This document shows, in pieces, positions 34,543-42,776 of a stretch of 64,000 nucleotides of DNA (positions are counted from its first letter, which is position 1; each line of letters starts with the position of its first letter). Below the pieces are notes generated by a model. It did no database searches. It worked only from the letters and a program-made list of their open reading frames with translations, and had not been told where the DNA came from. The DNA comes from Stenotrophomonas maltophilia. Lineage in GTDB: Bacteria; Pseudomonadota; Gammaproteobacteria; Xanthomonadales; Xanthomonadaceae. The DNA lies in assembly GCA_002387845.1 (NCBI GenBank), contig DGLB01000007.1, positions 77,287 through 141,286 on the forward strand, in the 5' to 3' direction. The translations under genes were made by a program, and so were the position numbers.

Positions 34543-35364
34543 TTGAGCAACGATCACGGCCATCAGGACCTGCCCGCACCGGGGCTGGACAGCATCGCCA
34601 GCGCCTTTGTCACCGCCCGCCAGCAGGGCCGGGCGTTGCCGGATTTCCCCGGCACCATTCCCGATGACCTGGTCACGGCCTATCAGGTACAGGACCTGGC
34701 GATCGGCCAGTGGAACGACCAGACCGTGGGCTGGAAGGTCGGCTACATCGCCGCCGAGCGCCGCGATGTGTCCGGGGACGACCGCCTGCTGGGCCCGATT
34801 TTCTCTCGTCAGCTCTGGAATGCTACCGGTGGAACAGTGGACATTCCGGTGTTCGTCGGTGGCTTCGGCGCGGTCGAGGCGGAGTACGTGATCGAGCTGC
34901 TGGAGGACGCCCCGGCCGACAAGCTGGACTGGACCCCGGAAGAGGCCGAAGCCCTGCCGGCGCGCCTGTACATCGGCGTGGAGGTGGCCAGCAGCCCGCT
35001 CGCCACCATCAACCAGCTCGGCCCGCGCGTGGTGGTCAGCGACTTCGGCAACAACAACGGCCTGGTGCTGGGGCCGGAGATTCCGAACTGGACCGCGCTG
35101 GACGATGCCCAGCTGCGCGCCGAAACGCTGATCGAGGGCAATGTGGTCGGCACCGGCGGTGCCGGCAACCTGCCCGGCGGCCTGCGCGCGGCGTATGCGT
35201 TCGCGCTGGCCCGTTCGGCCAGGCGCGGCCGCCCGCTGAAGGCCGGCGAGCTGATCGCCAGTGGCAATGCCACCGGTATCCATGACATTGCCGTAGGCCA
35301 ACAGGCACTGATCCGTTTCGCCGGTTACGGCGACATTACCTGCAGGGCCATTGCTGCCGGGTAA
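34543..35364 (+). CDS. FAH-family hydratase/hydrolase (2-keto-4-pentenoate hydratase-like)
   Basis: 273 residues from TTG 34543, with GGGAG seven bases upstream. An in-frame ATG at 34510 lacks a ribosome site, and ATG 34462 would engulf the operator. Motifs: VGWKVGYIA, the metal-binding EAEYVIELLED region (VEAEYV), PRLYIGVEVASS-like segment and GNNNGLVLG, as in 2-oxopent-4-enoate hydratases. It heads the TRAP-GH43-LacI operon. Its step in uronate or side-chain catabolism is not known; it may act on a 2-keto acid made in the locus. Confidence 0.8.
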   Translation: MSNDHGHQDLPAPGLDSIASAFVTARQQGRALPDFPGTIPDDLVTAYQVQDLAIGQWNDQTVGWKVGYIAAERRDVSGDDRLLGPIFSRQLWNATGGTVDIPVFVGGFGAVEAEYVIELLEDAPADKLDWTPEEAEALPARLYIGVEVASSPLATINQLGPRVVVSDFGNNNGLVLGPEIPNWTALDDAQLRAETLIEGNVVGTGGAGNLPGGLRAAYAFALARSARRGRPLKAGELIASGNATGIHDIAVGQQALIRFAGYGDITCRAIAAG

Positions 35365-35401
35365 TCCAGCAGCCATGGCGAGTCCGCTTGGGAGGGCGCA
35401 G

Positions 35402-36403
35402 ATGTTTACTCGCAGAAAGTTCCTGGCCACCGGCATCGGCGCGCTCAGCGTGCCGCTGCTGTCGGCCTGTTCGAAAGAAGCTGCCTTGCCGGAAGGTGGC
35501 CAGCTGCTCACCGCTACCGATGTGCACGTGGCTGACTACCCCACCGTCACTGCGGTGAAGTGGATCGGCCAGCAGCTGGAGGAAAAAACCGGCGGCCGGC
35601 TGCGCCTGCGCCAGTACCACTCTGGACAGCTGGGCCGAGAAAGCGAGGCGATCGACATGGCCCGCTTCGGGGCCATCGACATCACCCGCGTGTACTCCGG
35701 TGCGCTGAACAACGCCTTCCCGCTGACCCAGGCGCTGTGCCTGCCGTATGTGTTCGAATCTGTCGCGCATATGCGTCGCGCGATGGATGGCGGCGTGGCC
35801 GAACAGGTGCTGCGCGGTTTTGAAACCCGCGACCTGGTGGGCCTGGCGATCTACGACTCGGGCGCGCGCTGCTTCTACAACACCAAGCATCCCATTGTGG
35901 AACCGAAAGACCTGCACGGCCTGAAGCTGCGTGTGGCGTCCTCCGACATCTTCATCCAGCTGATGCGTCTGCTCGGCGCGAACCCCACCCCGATGTCGCT
36001 GGGCGACACCTTCTCGGGCATGGAAACGCACATGATCGACGGTGCGGAAAACAATCTGCGTAGCTTCCATTCCAGCCGCCACTTCGAAGCCGCGCATTAC
36101 TGGTCGCAGAGCGACCACTCCTATGCACCGGACGTGCTGCTGATCTCGCGCAGAAGCTTCGAAGCGCTCAGCCCGGCCGACCGCCAGCTGCTGCTGGAAA
36201 CCGCACGCGCCTCGGTGCAGGTGATGCGTGAACAGTGGGACGCCTCGGAAAGCGTGGCGCGCAAGGCGGTGACCGACTTCGGCATCCGGTTCAACGAGGT
36301 CGACATGCCGGCCTTCCGCAAGGCCGCCGATCCGCTGCTGCAGCAGTACCTGCAGCGTCCGGAGATTGCCGCCCTCACCCGTCGCATCCGCGACTTCGCC
36401 TGA
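35402..36403 (+). CDS. TRAP transporter solute-binding protein (DctP type)
   Basis: 333 residues. N-terminus MFTRRKFLATGIGALSVPLLSACSK has both a twin-arginine-like start and a lipobox (LSAC). The DctP fold is seen in LGRESEAIDMARFGAIDI, LKLRVASSDIFIQLMRLLGANPTPMSLGD and the carboxylate-binding Arg in that segment. Binds an organic acid or uronate in the periplasm for the DctQ/DctM permease that follows. It is probably the route by which keto-uronates or galacturonate enter the cell in this locus. Confidence 0.92.
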   Translation: MFTRRKFLATGIGALSVPLLSACSKEAALPEGGQLLTATDVHVADYPTVTAVKWIGQQLEEKTGGRLRLRQYHSGQLGRESEAIDMARFGAIDITRVYSGALNNAFPLTQALCLPYVFESVAHMRRAMDGGVAEQVLRGFETRDLVGLAIYDSGARCFYNTKHPIVEPKDLHGLKLRVASSDIFIQLMRLLGANPTPMSLGDTFSGMETHMIDGAENNLRSFHSSRHFEAAHYWSQSDHSYAPDVLLISRRSFEALSPADRQLLLETARASVQVMREQWDASESVARKAVTDFGIRFNEVDMPAFRKAADPLLQQYLQRPEIAALTRRIRDFA

Positions 36404-36414
36404 GGACTCCGATC

Positions 36415-36948
36415 ATGTCCGAGACGAATGCTGAAACCACCGTTGATACCCGCAGCGTGCCGCAACGCGCGCTGGACCTGGTTGCCGACATTGCCATCCA
36501 CATCGCCGTGTTGGCCCTGCTGGGGCTGGTGGTGGTGCAGGGCTGGCAGGTGTTTGCCCGCTATGTGATCAATGATTCACCCAGCTGGACCGAGCCGGTC
36601 ACCCTGCTGCTGCTGGCCACCGCCATGAGCCTGGGTGCCGCCACCGGCGTGCACACCCGTCGCCATTTCGGCTTCTTCCTGCTGGCCGCACACATGAAGC
36701 CCGGCCTGCGCCGCATCAACGAGATGGTCTGTTCGCTGGTGGTGGCGGTGCTGGGTGTGGTGATCGCGTGGTGGGCGGGCGTGCTGCTGCTGGATGGCCT
36801 GGACATCAAGACCGCCGGGGCCAACCTGCCGCAGAGCATCAACTACCTGCCGCTGTCCATTGGCGGTGCACTGATGGCCGTATTCGCGTTGAACCAGATC
36901 GTGCAGGCCACGCAGCCGGCGGTTGAAGAAGCCGAGGGAGACCGCTGA
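36415..36948 (+). CDS. TRAP transporter small permease (DctQ)
   Basis: 177 residues, four membrane helices (about 27-47, 60-78, 102-122, 140-160), with the family loop WQVFARYVINDSPSWTEPVTLLLL near residue 45. Starts at ATG 36415, 11 bases after the DctP stop, and is followed by DctM after three bases. Partner of the large permease in a Na+ or H+ symporter. Confidence 0.92.
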   Translation: MSETNAETTVDTRSVPQRALDLVADIAIHIAVLALLGLVVVQGWQVFARYVINDSPSWTEPVTLLLLATAMSLGAATGVHTRRHFGFFLLAAHMKPGLRRINEMVCSLVVAVLGVVIAWWAGVLLLDGLDIKTAGANLPQSINYLPLSIGGALMAVFALNQIVQATQPAVEEAEGDR

Positions 36949-36951
36949 GTC

Positions 36952-38235
36952 ATGGGAATCACCATTCTTTTCGCTGTATTCGCGCTGTTGCTGCTGATGG
37001 GCGTGCCGGTGGCGTATGCGCTGGCCGCTGCTGCCCTGGCCACGCTGTGGTACCTGGATCTTCCGACCGTGGTGCTGGTGCAGCAGATCTCTGCCGGCAC
37101 CGGCTCGGCCTCGTTGATTGCGATTCCACTGTTCATTTTTGCCGGTGAGATCATGATGCGCGGCGGCATCTCCGAACGCCTGATCGCGCTGGCCTCGTCG
37201 CTGGTCGGTCGCCTGCGTGGCGGCCTGGGCCAGGTTTCCATCCTGTCCTCGCTGTTCTTCGGCGGTGTGTCCGGCTCGGCCATTGCCGACGTCTCGGCGG
37301 TGGGCGGCACGATGATTCCGCAGATGGTCAAGCGCGGTTACGACCGCGACTTCGCGGTCAACGTCAGCATCACCGCCGCGCTGGTGGCGCTGCTGGTGCC
37401 ACCGTCGCACAACCTGATCCTGTTCTCGGCCGCGGCAGGCGGCGGTCTCTCCATCGCCGACCTGTTCGCGGCCGGCATCGTGCCGGCGCTGTTGATGACG
37501 GTGGCACTGATGATCACCGGCTACGCCGTGGCGCGTAAGCGCGGCTACGGGGTGGAGATCTTCCCGGGCTGGCGCGCGGTGCTGCTGCGCATGGTCTCTG
37601 CCCTGCCCGGCCTGGGCCTGGTGGCACTGATCTTCGTCGGTATCCGTGCCGGCATCTTTACCGCCGTGGAAAGCGCGGCCATCGCCGTGGTCTATGCGCT
37701 GCTGGTCACCACCGTGCTGTATCGCCAGCTCAACTGGCGCGAGTTCATGGGCACGGTCACCCACGCGGCGCGCAGCACCGGGGTGATTCTGTTCGTGATC
37801 GCCACCGCGGCCGTGTTCGGCTGGCTGCTGGCCTACCTGCAGGTGCCTGCCGCCGCGGTGGACTTCCTGCAGTCGTTCGCGCACAGCAAGCTGATGGTGC
37901 TGCTGATGATCGTGATCATGCTGCTGTTGCTGGGTACCTTCATGGACCTGGCACCGATGATCCTGATCTGCACCCCGATCTTCCTGCCGGTGGCAAAGGC
38001 CTATGGCATCGACCCGATCCATTTCGGGCTGGTGCTGGTGCTGACCGGCGGCCTGGGTCTGGTGACCCCGCCGGTCGGCTCGGTGCTGTTCATCGGTACC
38101 GCCATCGGCAAGATCAGCGTGGGCGAAAGCATGAAGAGCATCTGGCCGTTCTGGTTCGCGGCATTGCTGGTGTTGATGATCGTCACCTTCTTCCCGCAGC
38201 TGTCGCTGTGGCTGCCCCAGCTGCTGCGCGCGTGA
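36952..38235 (+). CDS. TRAP transporter large permease (DctM)
   Basis: 427 residues, about twelve membrane helices, with family motifs PLFIFAGEIMMRGGISERLI, SSLFFGGVSGSAIADVSAVGGTMIP and LGTFMDLAPMILICTPIFLPVA. Catalyses uptake of the ligand delivered by the DctP protein. Closely spaced with DctQ and with the GH43 gene downstream, so the five genes from FAH to GH43 look like one transcript. Confidence 0.95.
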   Translation: MGITILFAVFALLLLMGVPVAYALAAAALATLWYLDLPTVVLVQQISAGTGSASLIAIPLFIFAGEIMMRGGISERLIALASSLVGRLRGGLGQVSILSSLFFGGVSGSAIADVSAVGGTMIPQMVKRGYDRDFAVNVSITAALVALLVPPSHNLILFSAAAGGGLSIADLFAAGIVPALLMTVALMITGYAVARKRGYGVEIFPGWRAVLLRMVSALPGLGLVALIFVGIRAGIFTAVESAAIAVVYALLVTTVLYRQLNWREFMGTVTHAARSTGVILFVIATAAVFGWLLAYLQVPAAAVDFLQSFAHSKLMVLLMIVIMLLLLGTFMDLAPMILICTPIFLPVAKAYGIDPIHFGLVLVLTGGLGLVTPPVGSVLFIGTAIGKISVGESMKSIWPFWFAALLVLMIVTFFPQLSLWLPQLLRA

Positions 38236-38243
38236 GGATGACC

Positions 38244-39827
38244 ATGCATCTGAGAACCCTGCTGGCTCCGGTGGCCGCCATCGCCCTGCTCTGGGCGGCC
38301 ACCACCCACGCCGCCGAAGCCGGCTCCCCCACCTGGAAGCGCGGCATCGAAAACCAGCGCCAGGCCGACCTCGGCAACGGTACCTTCCTCAACCCGGTGT
38401 TCGCCGGCGACCGCCCGGACCCGTCGGTGCTCAAAGACGGTGAGGACTACTACCTCACCCTGTCCTCGTTCGACGCCTACCCCGGCCTGCCGATCTGGCA
38501 CTCGCGCGACCTGGTCAACTGGCAGCCGCTGGGCCATGCGATCACCCGCAACGTGGGTGCGATCTGGGCCCCGGACATCGTCAAGCACGAAGGCCGCTAC
38601 TACATCTATTTCCCGGCCCGCACCGCCGAGGCCCGCAGCAACTTCGTGGTCTGGTCCGACAGCATCAACGGCCCGTGGAGCGACCCGATCGATCTCGGCC
38701 TGGGCGGCTACATCGACCCCGGTCATGCCGTGGGTGAGGACGGCAAGCGCTACTTGTTCCTCAGCGGCGGTGCCTACGTGCAGCTGGCCGACGACGGCCT
38801 GAGCGTGGTCGGCACCCCCAGGCACGTGTACGACGGCTGGAAGTACCCGGAAAGCTGGGACGTCGAGGCGTATGCGCAGGAAGGCCCGAAGATCAATTTC
38901 CACAACGGCTGGTACTACATGACCACTGCCGTGGGGGGCACCGCCGGCCCGCCGACCGGGCACATGGTGATCACCGCCCGTTCGCGCTCGATCCATGGTC
39001 CGTGGCAGAACTCACCGCACAACCCGATCACGCGCACGCAGTCCAAGGATGAACCGTGGTGGTCACGTGGCCATGCCACGGTGGTGGAAGGCACCGACGG
39101 GCGCTGGTGGATGATCTACCACGGCTATGAGAACGGCTACTGGACCCTGGGCCGCCAGGCCCTGCTGGAACCCATCGAATGGACCGACGACGGCTGGTTC
39201 GTGGCCAAGGGCGGCGACCTCGGCCAGCCGCTGGCCAAGCCCTCGGGGACCTCGGTGGGCCCGCATGGCATGGCACTGTCGGACGACTTCAAGGGCAAGG
39301 CACTGGGCTCCCAATGGTCGTTCTTCGACCCCGCCCAGGACGAGTACCGCCGCCTGAACTTCACCGGCAACGGCCTGGAGCTGCAGGGCAAGGGTGAAAC
39401 CCCGCGCGACAGCTCACCGCTGACCGTGATCGCCGGCGACCAGGCCTACCAGTATGAGGTCGAAATGGACATCGCCCCCGGCGCAGTGGGCGGCGCACTG
39501 CTGTTCTACAGCGACCGGCTGTACGTGGGCGTGGGCAGCAACGGCGAGAAGTTCATCATGCACCGCTACGGTGAAGAGCGCCCTGCCCGCCTGGGCCCCA
39601 GCGCCAAAGGGGGCAAGCTGTGGCTGCGGGTCACCAACAACCGCCACATCGTGACCATTCACACCTCGACCGATGGCAGGGTCTGGCAGAAGTATCCGGT
39701 TCAGATGGAAGTCTCCGGCTACCATCACAATGTGGCTGGCAAGTTCCTTGCCCTCAAGCCGGCCCTGTACGCGGCCGGGGACGGCAAGGTGACCTTCCGC
39801 CAGTTCCGCTACCGCGCGCTCGATTGA
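38244..39827 (+). CDS. Secreted glycoside hydrolase family 43
   Basis: 527 residues from ATG 38244 (the ATG at 38238 sits on the ribosome site TGAGGA), signal peptide ending HAAE. Five-blade propeller signature: catalytic base in FAGDRPDPSVLKDGEDYYL (D59), the pKa-tuning Asp in GGYIDPGH, and the general acid Glu in AYAQEGPKINFHNGWYYM. The C-terminal 180 residues form a beta-sandwich of the beta-xylosidase C-terminal type. Likely arabinofuranosidase or xylosidase trimming pectin side chains. Confidence 0.9.
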   Translation: MHLRTLLAPVAAIALLWAATTHAAEAGSPTWKRGIENQRQADLGNGTFLNPVFAGDRPDPSVLKDGEDYYLTLSSFDAYPGLPIWHSRDLVNWQPLGHAITRNVGAIWAPDIVKHEGRYYIYFPARTAEARSNFVVWSDSINGPWSDPIDLGLGGYIDPGHAVGEDGKRYLFLSGGAYVQLADDGLSVVGTPRHVYDGWKYPESWDVEAYAQEGPKINFHNGWYYMTTAVGGTAGPPTGHMVITARSRSIHGPWQNSPHNPITRTQSKDEPWWSRGHATVVEGTDGRWWMIYHGYENGYWTLGRQALLEPIEWTDDGWFVAKGGDLGQPLAKPSGTSVGPHGMALSDDFKGKALGSQWSFFDPAQDEYRRLNFTGNGLELQGKGETPRDSSPLTVIAGDQAYQYEVEMDIAPGAVGGALLFYSDRLYVGVGSNGEKFIMHRYGEERPARLGPSAKGGKLWLRVTNNRHIVTIHTSTDGRVWQKYPVQMEVSGYHHNVAGKFLALKPALYAAGDGKVTFRQFRYRALD

Positions 39828-39868
39828 GCGCAGCGGTAGACTCTTCCGACCCATCCGGTTTGAACTCC

Positions 39869-40927
39869 ATGTCATCGCGCCCCAAGACCGACGCCGCACC
39901 GCAGGACCTGCCCAAGGGCAAAGCTGCCACCATCAACGATATTGCGCGTCTGTCCGGGGTCTCCAAGAAAACGGTTTCGCGGATCATCAACAACTCGCCG
40001 CTGGTGCGCAAAGACACCCGCGACAAGGTCGAGGCGCTGATGCGTGAAGTGGGTTATGCACCCGACCCGCTCGCGCGCGGACTGGCCTTCCGCCGTTCGT
40101 TCCTGATCGGCATGGTGTACGACAACCCCACCGCGCAGTACATCGTGGACATGCAGTACGGCGCGCTGGATGCGCTGCGTGGCTCCAGTTTTGAACTGGT
40201 GGTGCATCCGTGCGATTCGCGCAGCCCCGGGTACATTGAAGGCGTGCGCCGCTTCGTGCAGCAGCAGAAGCTGCACGGGGTGATCCTGGTACCGCGCGCC
40301 TCGGAAGACCAGGCGCTGGTCGACATGCTGGACGAAATCGGCTGCCGCTTCACCCGCATTGCCTCGCTGCCGCTGGATGACACCTCGCAGATGGTGGTCA
40401 CCCACGACCGCGACGGTGCCGCTGAAGCCGCCGACTACCTGCTTTCACTGGGCCATCGCGATATCGCCCTGGTCACCGGCCCGAGCGCCTATCGTTCGGC
40501 GCACGAGCGTACCGCCGGCTTCATCGACGCGCTTGCCAAGCGCGGCATCGAACTGCCGCCGGAACGCATCGTCGAGGCCGGATACACCTTCGAATCGGGT
40601 GTGGCCGCGGCGGAGAAACTGCTGCTGGGCAAGCAGCGCCCCACTGCCATCTTCACCGGTAACGATGAAATGGCCGCGGGTATCTACAAGGTTGCCCTGC
40701 GCGCGGGGATCAACATTCCGCGCCAACTGTCCATCATCGGCTACGACGACAGCCCCCTGGCCTCGCGCCTGTGGCCGTCGCTGACCTCGGTGCGCCGCCA
40801 TACCCGCGACACCGGCCGCACCGCTGCGGCCATGCTGATCCAGCCCGACAGCCAGGCCGCGCTGCAGATCGCCAGCGTGCGACCGCACCTGATCGTGCGC
40901 GATTCCTGCCAGCCGCCCCTGGATTGA
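39869..40927 (+). CDS. LacI-family repressor of the uronate locus
   Basis: 352 residues. The helix-turn-helix is ATINDIARLSGVSKKTVSRIIN (about 20-41), the hinge LARGLAF, then a periplasmic-binding-like effector domain (VTGPSAYRSAHERTAGF, AIFTGNDEMAAGIYKVAL, LSIIGYDDSPLASRLWPSLTSVRR). Placed between GH43 and kduI and next to copies of the ATGACACCG motif, whose GC centre suits LacI proteins. Inducer probably KDG or another pathway intermediate (inference). No operator copy is obvious directly upstream, so it is probably transcribed with the GH43 operon. Confidence 0.9.
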   Translation: MSSRPKTDAAPQDLPKGKAATINDIARLSGVSKKTVSRIINNSPLVRKDTRDKVEALMREVGYAPDPLARGLAFRRSFLIGMVYDNPTAQYIVDMQYGALDALRGSSFELVVHPCDSRSPGYIEGVRRFVQQQKLHGVILVPRASEDQALVDMLDEIGCRFTRIASLPLDDTSQMVVTHDRDGAAEAADYLLSLGHRDIALVTGPSAYRSAHERTAGFIDALAKRGIELPPERIVEAGYTFESGVAAAEKLLLGKQRPTAIFTGNDEMAAGIYKVALRAGINIPRQLSIIGYDDSPLASRLWPSLTSVRRHTRDTGRTAAAMLIQPDSQAALQIASVRPHLIVRDSCQPPLD

Positions 40928-40975
40928 CCCCTGCCCCATGTGACGCCGGCCTGCGCTGGAACGTACCGCACCGCA

Positions 40976-40995
40976 AAATGACACCGGTTTCCCAA
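40976..40995 (+). promoter_or_regulatory. Uronate-locus operator, copy 4
   Basis: AAATGACACCGGTTTCCCAA, about 68 bases before kduI. Core identical to copy 3 through ATGACACCGGTTT. CCCAACTGGG directly after adds a small palindrome. Confidence 0.65.
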
Positions 40996-41061
40996 CTGGG
41001 TACAATCAGCCGAAATCGTGCCGGGGCCGACCATCGGCCCGCCCCCTGCTCTGGAGATGCC

Positions 41062-41910
41062 ATGTACTGCAAGACCCACTACGCCACCCATCCCGACGCC
41101 ATCAAGGGTGCCAGCAACGACGACCTGCGCGACCTGTACCTGCTCGACGGCCTGTTCAACGCCGACACGGTGACCCTGAAGTACACCCACTACGAGCGCT
41201 TCGTGCTTGGCGGTGCCGCGCCGGTGAAGGGTCCGGTGTCACTGCCGAAGCAGACCGAACCGGCCTCGGCCGCCGGCCACCCGTTCCTGGAGCGTCGCGA
41301 GCTGGGCGTCATCAACGTCGGCGCGGGCACCGGTACGGTCACTGTCGACGGTACTGTCTACACCCTGGGCCCGAAGGATGGCCTGTACGTGGCCATGGGC
41401 AGCGAAGACGTGGTGTTCGCGTCCAACGATGCCGCTACCCCGGCGCAGTTCTACCTGGCGTCCACCCCGGCCCACGCACGCTTCGAAACCAAGCAGCTGT
41501 CGATCAAGGACGCGGTGGCACTGGAGCGCGGCGCGCTGGAAACCAGCAACGAACGCACCATCTACCAGTACATCGTGCCGGCCACCTGCCAGAGCTCGCA
41601 GCTGCTGCTGGGCCTGACCGTGCTGAAGTCCGGCAGCGTGTGGAACACCATGCCGCCGCACCTGCACGACCGCCGCAGCGAAGTGTATTTCTACTTCGAC
41701 CTGGGCCAGAACGACCGCGTGTACCACTTCATGGGCGAGCCGGAAGCGCAGCGCCACATCGTGATCCAGAACAATGAAGCAGTGGTGTCGCCGCCGTGGT
41801 CGATCCACATGGGTGCCGGCACCAGCAACTACGCCTTCATCTGGGCAATGGGTGGCGAAAACCTCGACTACACCGACATGCACGTGCTGGACATCTGCCA
41901 GCTCAAGTAA
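41062..41910 (+). CDS. kduI: 5-keto-4-deoxyuronate isomerase
   Basis: Isomerises 4-deoxy-L-threo-5-hexulose uronate (from unsaturated galacturonate) to 2,5-diketo-3-deoxygluconate. 282-residue cupin; zinc ligands in MPPHLHDRRSEVYFYF (HLH and E, near residue 197) and the late H in PPWSIHMGAGT. N-terminus MYCKTHYATHPDAIKGASND is typical. First gene of kduI-kduD-esterase, with an operator-like site upstream. Confidence 0.96.
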   Translation: MYCKTHYATHPDAIKGASNDDLRDLYLLDGLFNADTVTLKYTHYERFVLGGAAPVKGPVSLPKQTEPASAAGHPFLERRELGVINVGAGTGTVTVDGTVYTLGPKDGLYVAMGSEDVVFASNDAATPAQFYLASTPAHARFETKQLSIKDAVALERGALETSNERTIYQYIVPATCQSSQLLLGLTVLKSGSVWNTMPPHLHDRRSEVYFYFDLGQNDRVYHFMGEPEAQRHIVIQNNEAVVSPPWSIHMGAGTSNYAFIWAMGGENLDYTDMHVLDICQLK

Positions 41911-41976
41911 CCCGTATCGCAGCGCCCGCATTGCGTGGGCGCTGCCTGTGCCGCATTGGAAAAGGATCGCAACGCA

Positions 41977-42732
41977 ATGGCTAATCCGTTCAGTCTGGAA
42001 GGCAAGATCGCTCTGGTAACCGGTGGCAACACGGGCCTGGGGCAGGGCATCGCCGTCGCATTGGCACAAGCCGGTGCCGATGTGGCCGTGGCCGGTATCG
42101 CACCGCCCACCGACACCATCGCCAAGATCACCGCGCTGGGGCGCCGCTGCCTGGCCATTGAAGCCAACCTGATCAGCATCGAACCGGTGGAGCGCGTGGT
42201 GCGCGAAACCATCGAAGGGCTGGGCGGGCTGGACATCCTGGTCAACAACGCCGGCCTGATCCGCCGCGCAGATGCCGTGGAGTTCAGCGAGCAGGACTGG
42301 GACGACGTGATGAACGTCAACATCAAGTCCGCGTTCTTCATCTCGCAGGCCGCCGGCAAGCACTTCATCGCCCAGGGCAGCGGCAAGATCATCAACATCG
42401 CTTCGATGCTCTCGTTCCAGGGTGGCATCCGGGTGCCGTCGTACACCGCCAGCAAGAGCGGCATCGCCGGCATCACCCGTCTGCTCGCCAACGAGTGGGC
42501 CGCCAAGGGCATCAACGTCAACGCGATTGCGCCGGGCTACATGGCCACCGACAACACCGCCGCGCTGCGTGCCGACGAAGACCGCAACAAGTCGATTCTG
42601 GACCGGATTCCGGCCGCGCGCTGGGGCAACCCGGAAGACCTGGCAGGTGCAGCAGTGTTCCTGGCCTCGCGTGCGTCGGATTACGTGAACGGCGCAGTGC
42701 TGCCGGTCGATGGTGGCTGGTTGGCGCGGTAA
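41977..42732 (+). CDS. kduD: 2-dehydro-3-deoxy-D-gluconate 5-dehydrogenase
   Basis: 251-residue short-chain dehydrogenase reducing 2,5-diketo-3-deoxygluconate to KDG with NAD(P)H. Cofactor motif TGGNTGLGQGIAVAL, NNAGLIRR, catalytic Ser in INIASMLSFQGG and YxxxK as YTASKSG (near residue 157). Follows kduI by 66 bases. Its product is the substrate of kdgK elsewhere in the locus. Confidence 0.94.
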   Translation: MANPFSLEGKIALVTGGNTGLGQGIAVALAQAGADVAVAGIAPPTDTIAKITALGRRCLAIEANLISIEPVERVVRETIEGLGGLDILVNNAGLIRRADAVEFSEQDWDDVMNVNIKSAFFISQAAGKHFIAQGSGKIINIASMLSFQGGIRVPSYTASKSGIAGITRLLANEWAAKGINVNAIAPGYMATDNTAALRADEDRNKSILDRIPAARWGNPEDLAGAAVFLASRASDYVNGAVLPVDGGWLAR

Positions 42733-42741
42733 GTTGACGAT

Positions 42742-42763
42742 GCCGGCCAACGGCCGGCGCTAC
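42742..42763 (-). repeat. SMAG REP element
   Basis: GCCGGCC-AAC-GGCCGGC plus CTAC, between kduD and the esterase-cupin gene, 14 bases before its ATG. Could stall or trim the operon transcript. Confidence 0.88.
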
Positions 42764-42776
42764 CGGGATTGCGAAC

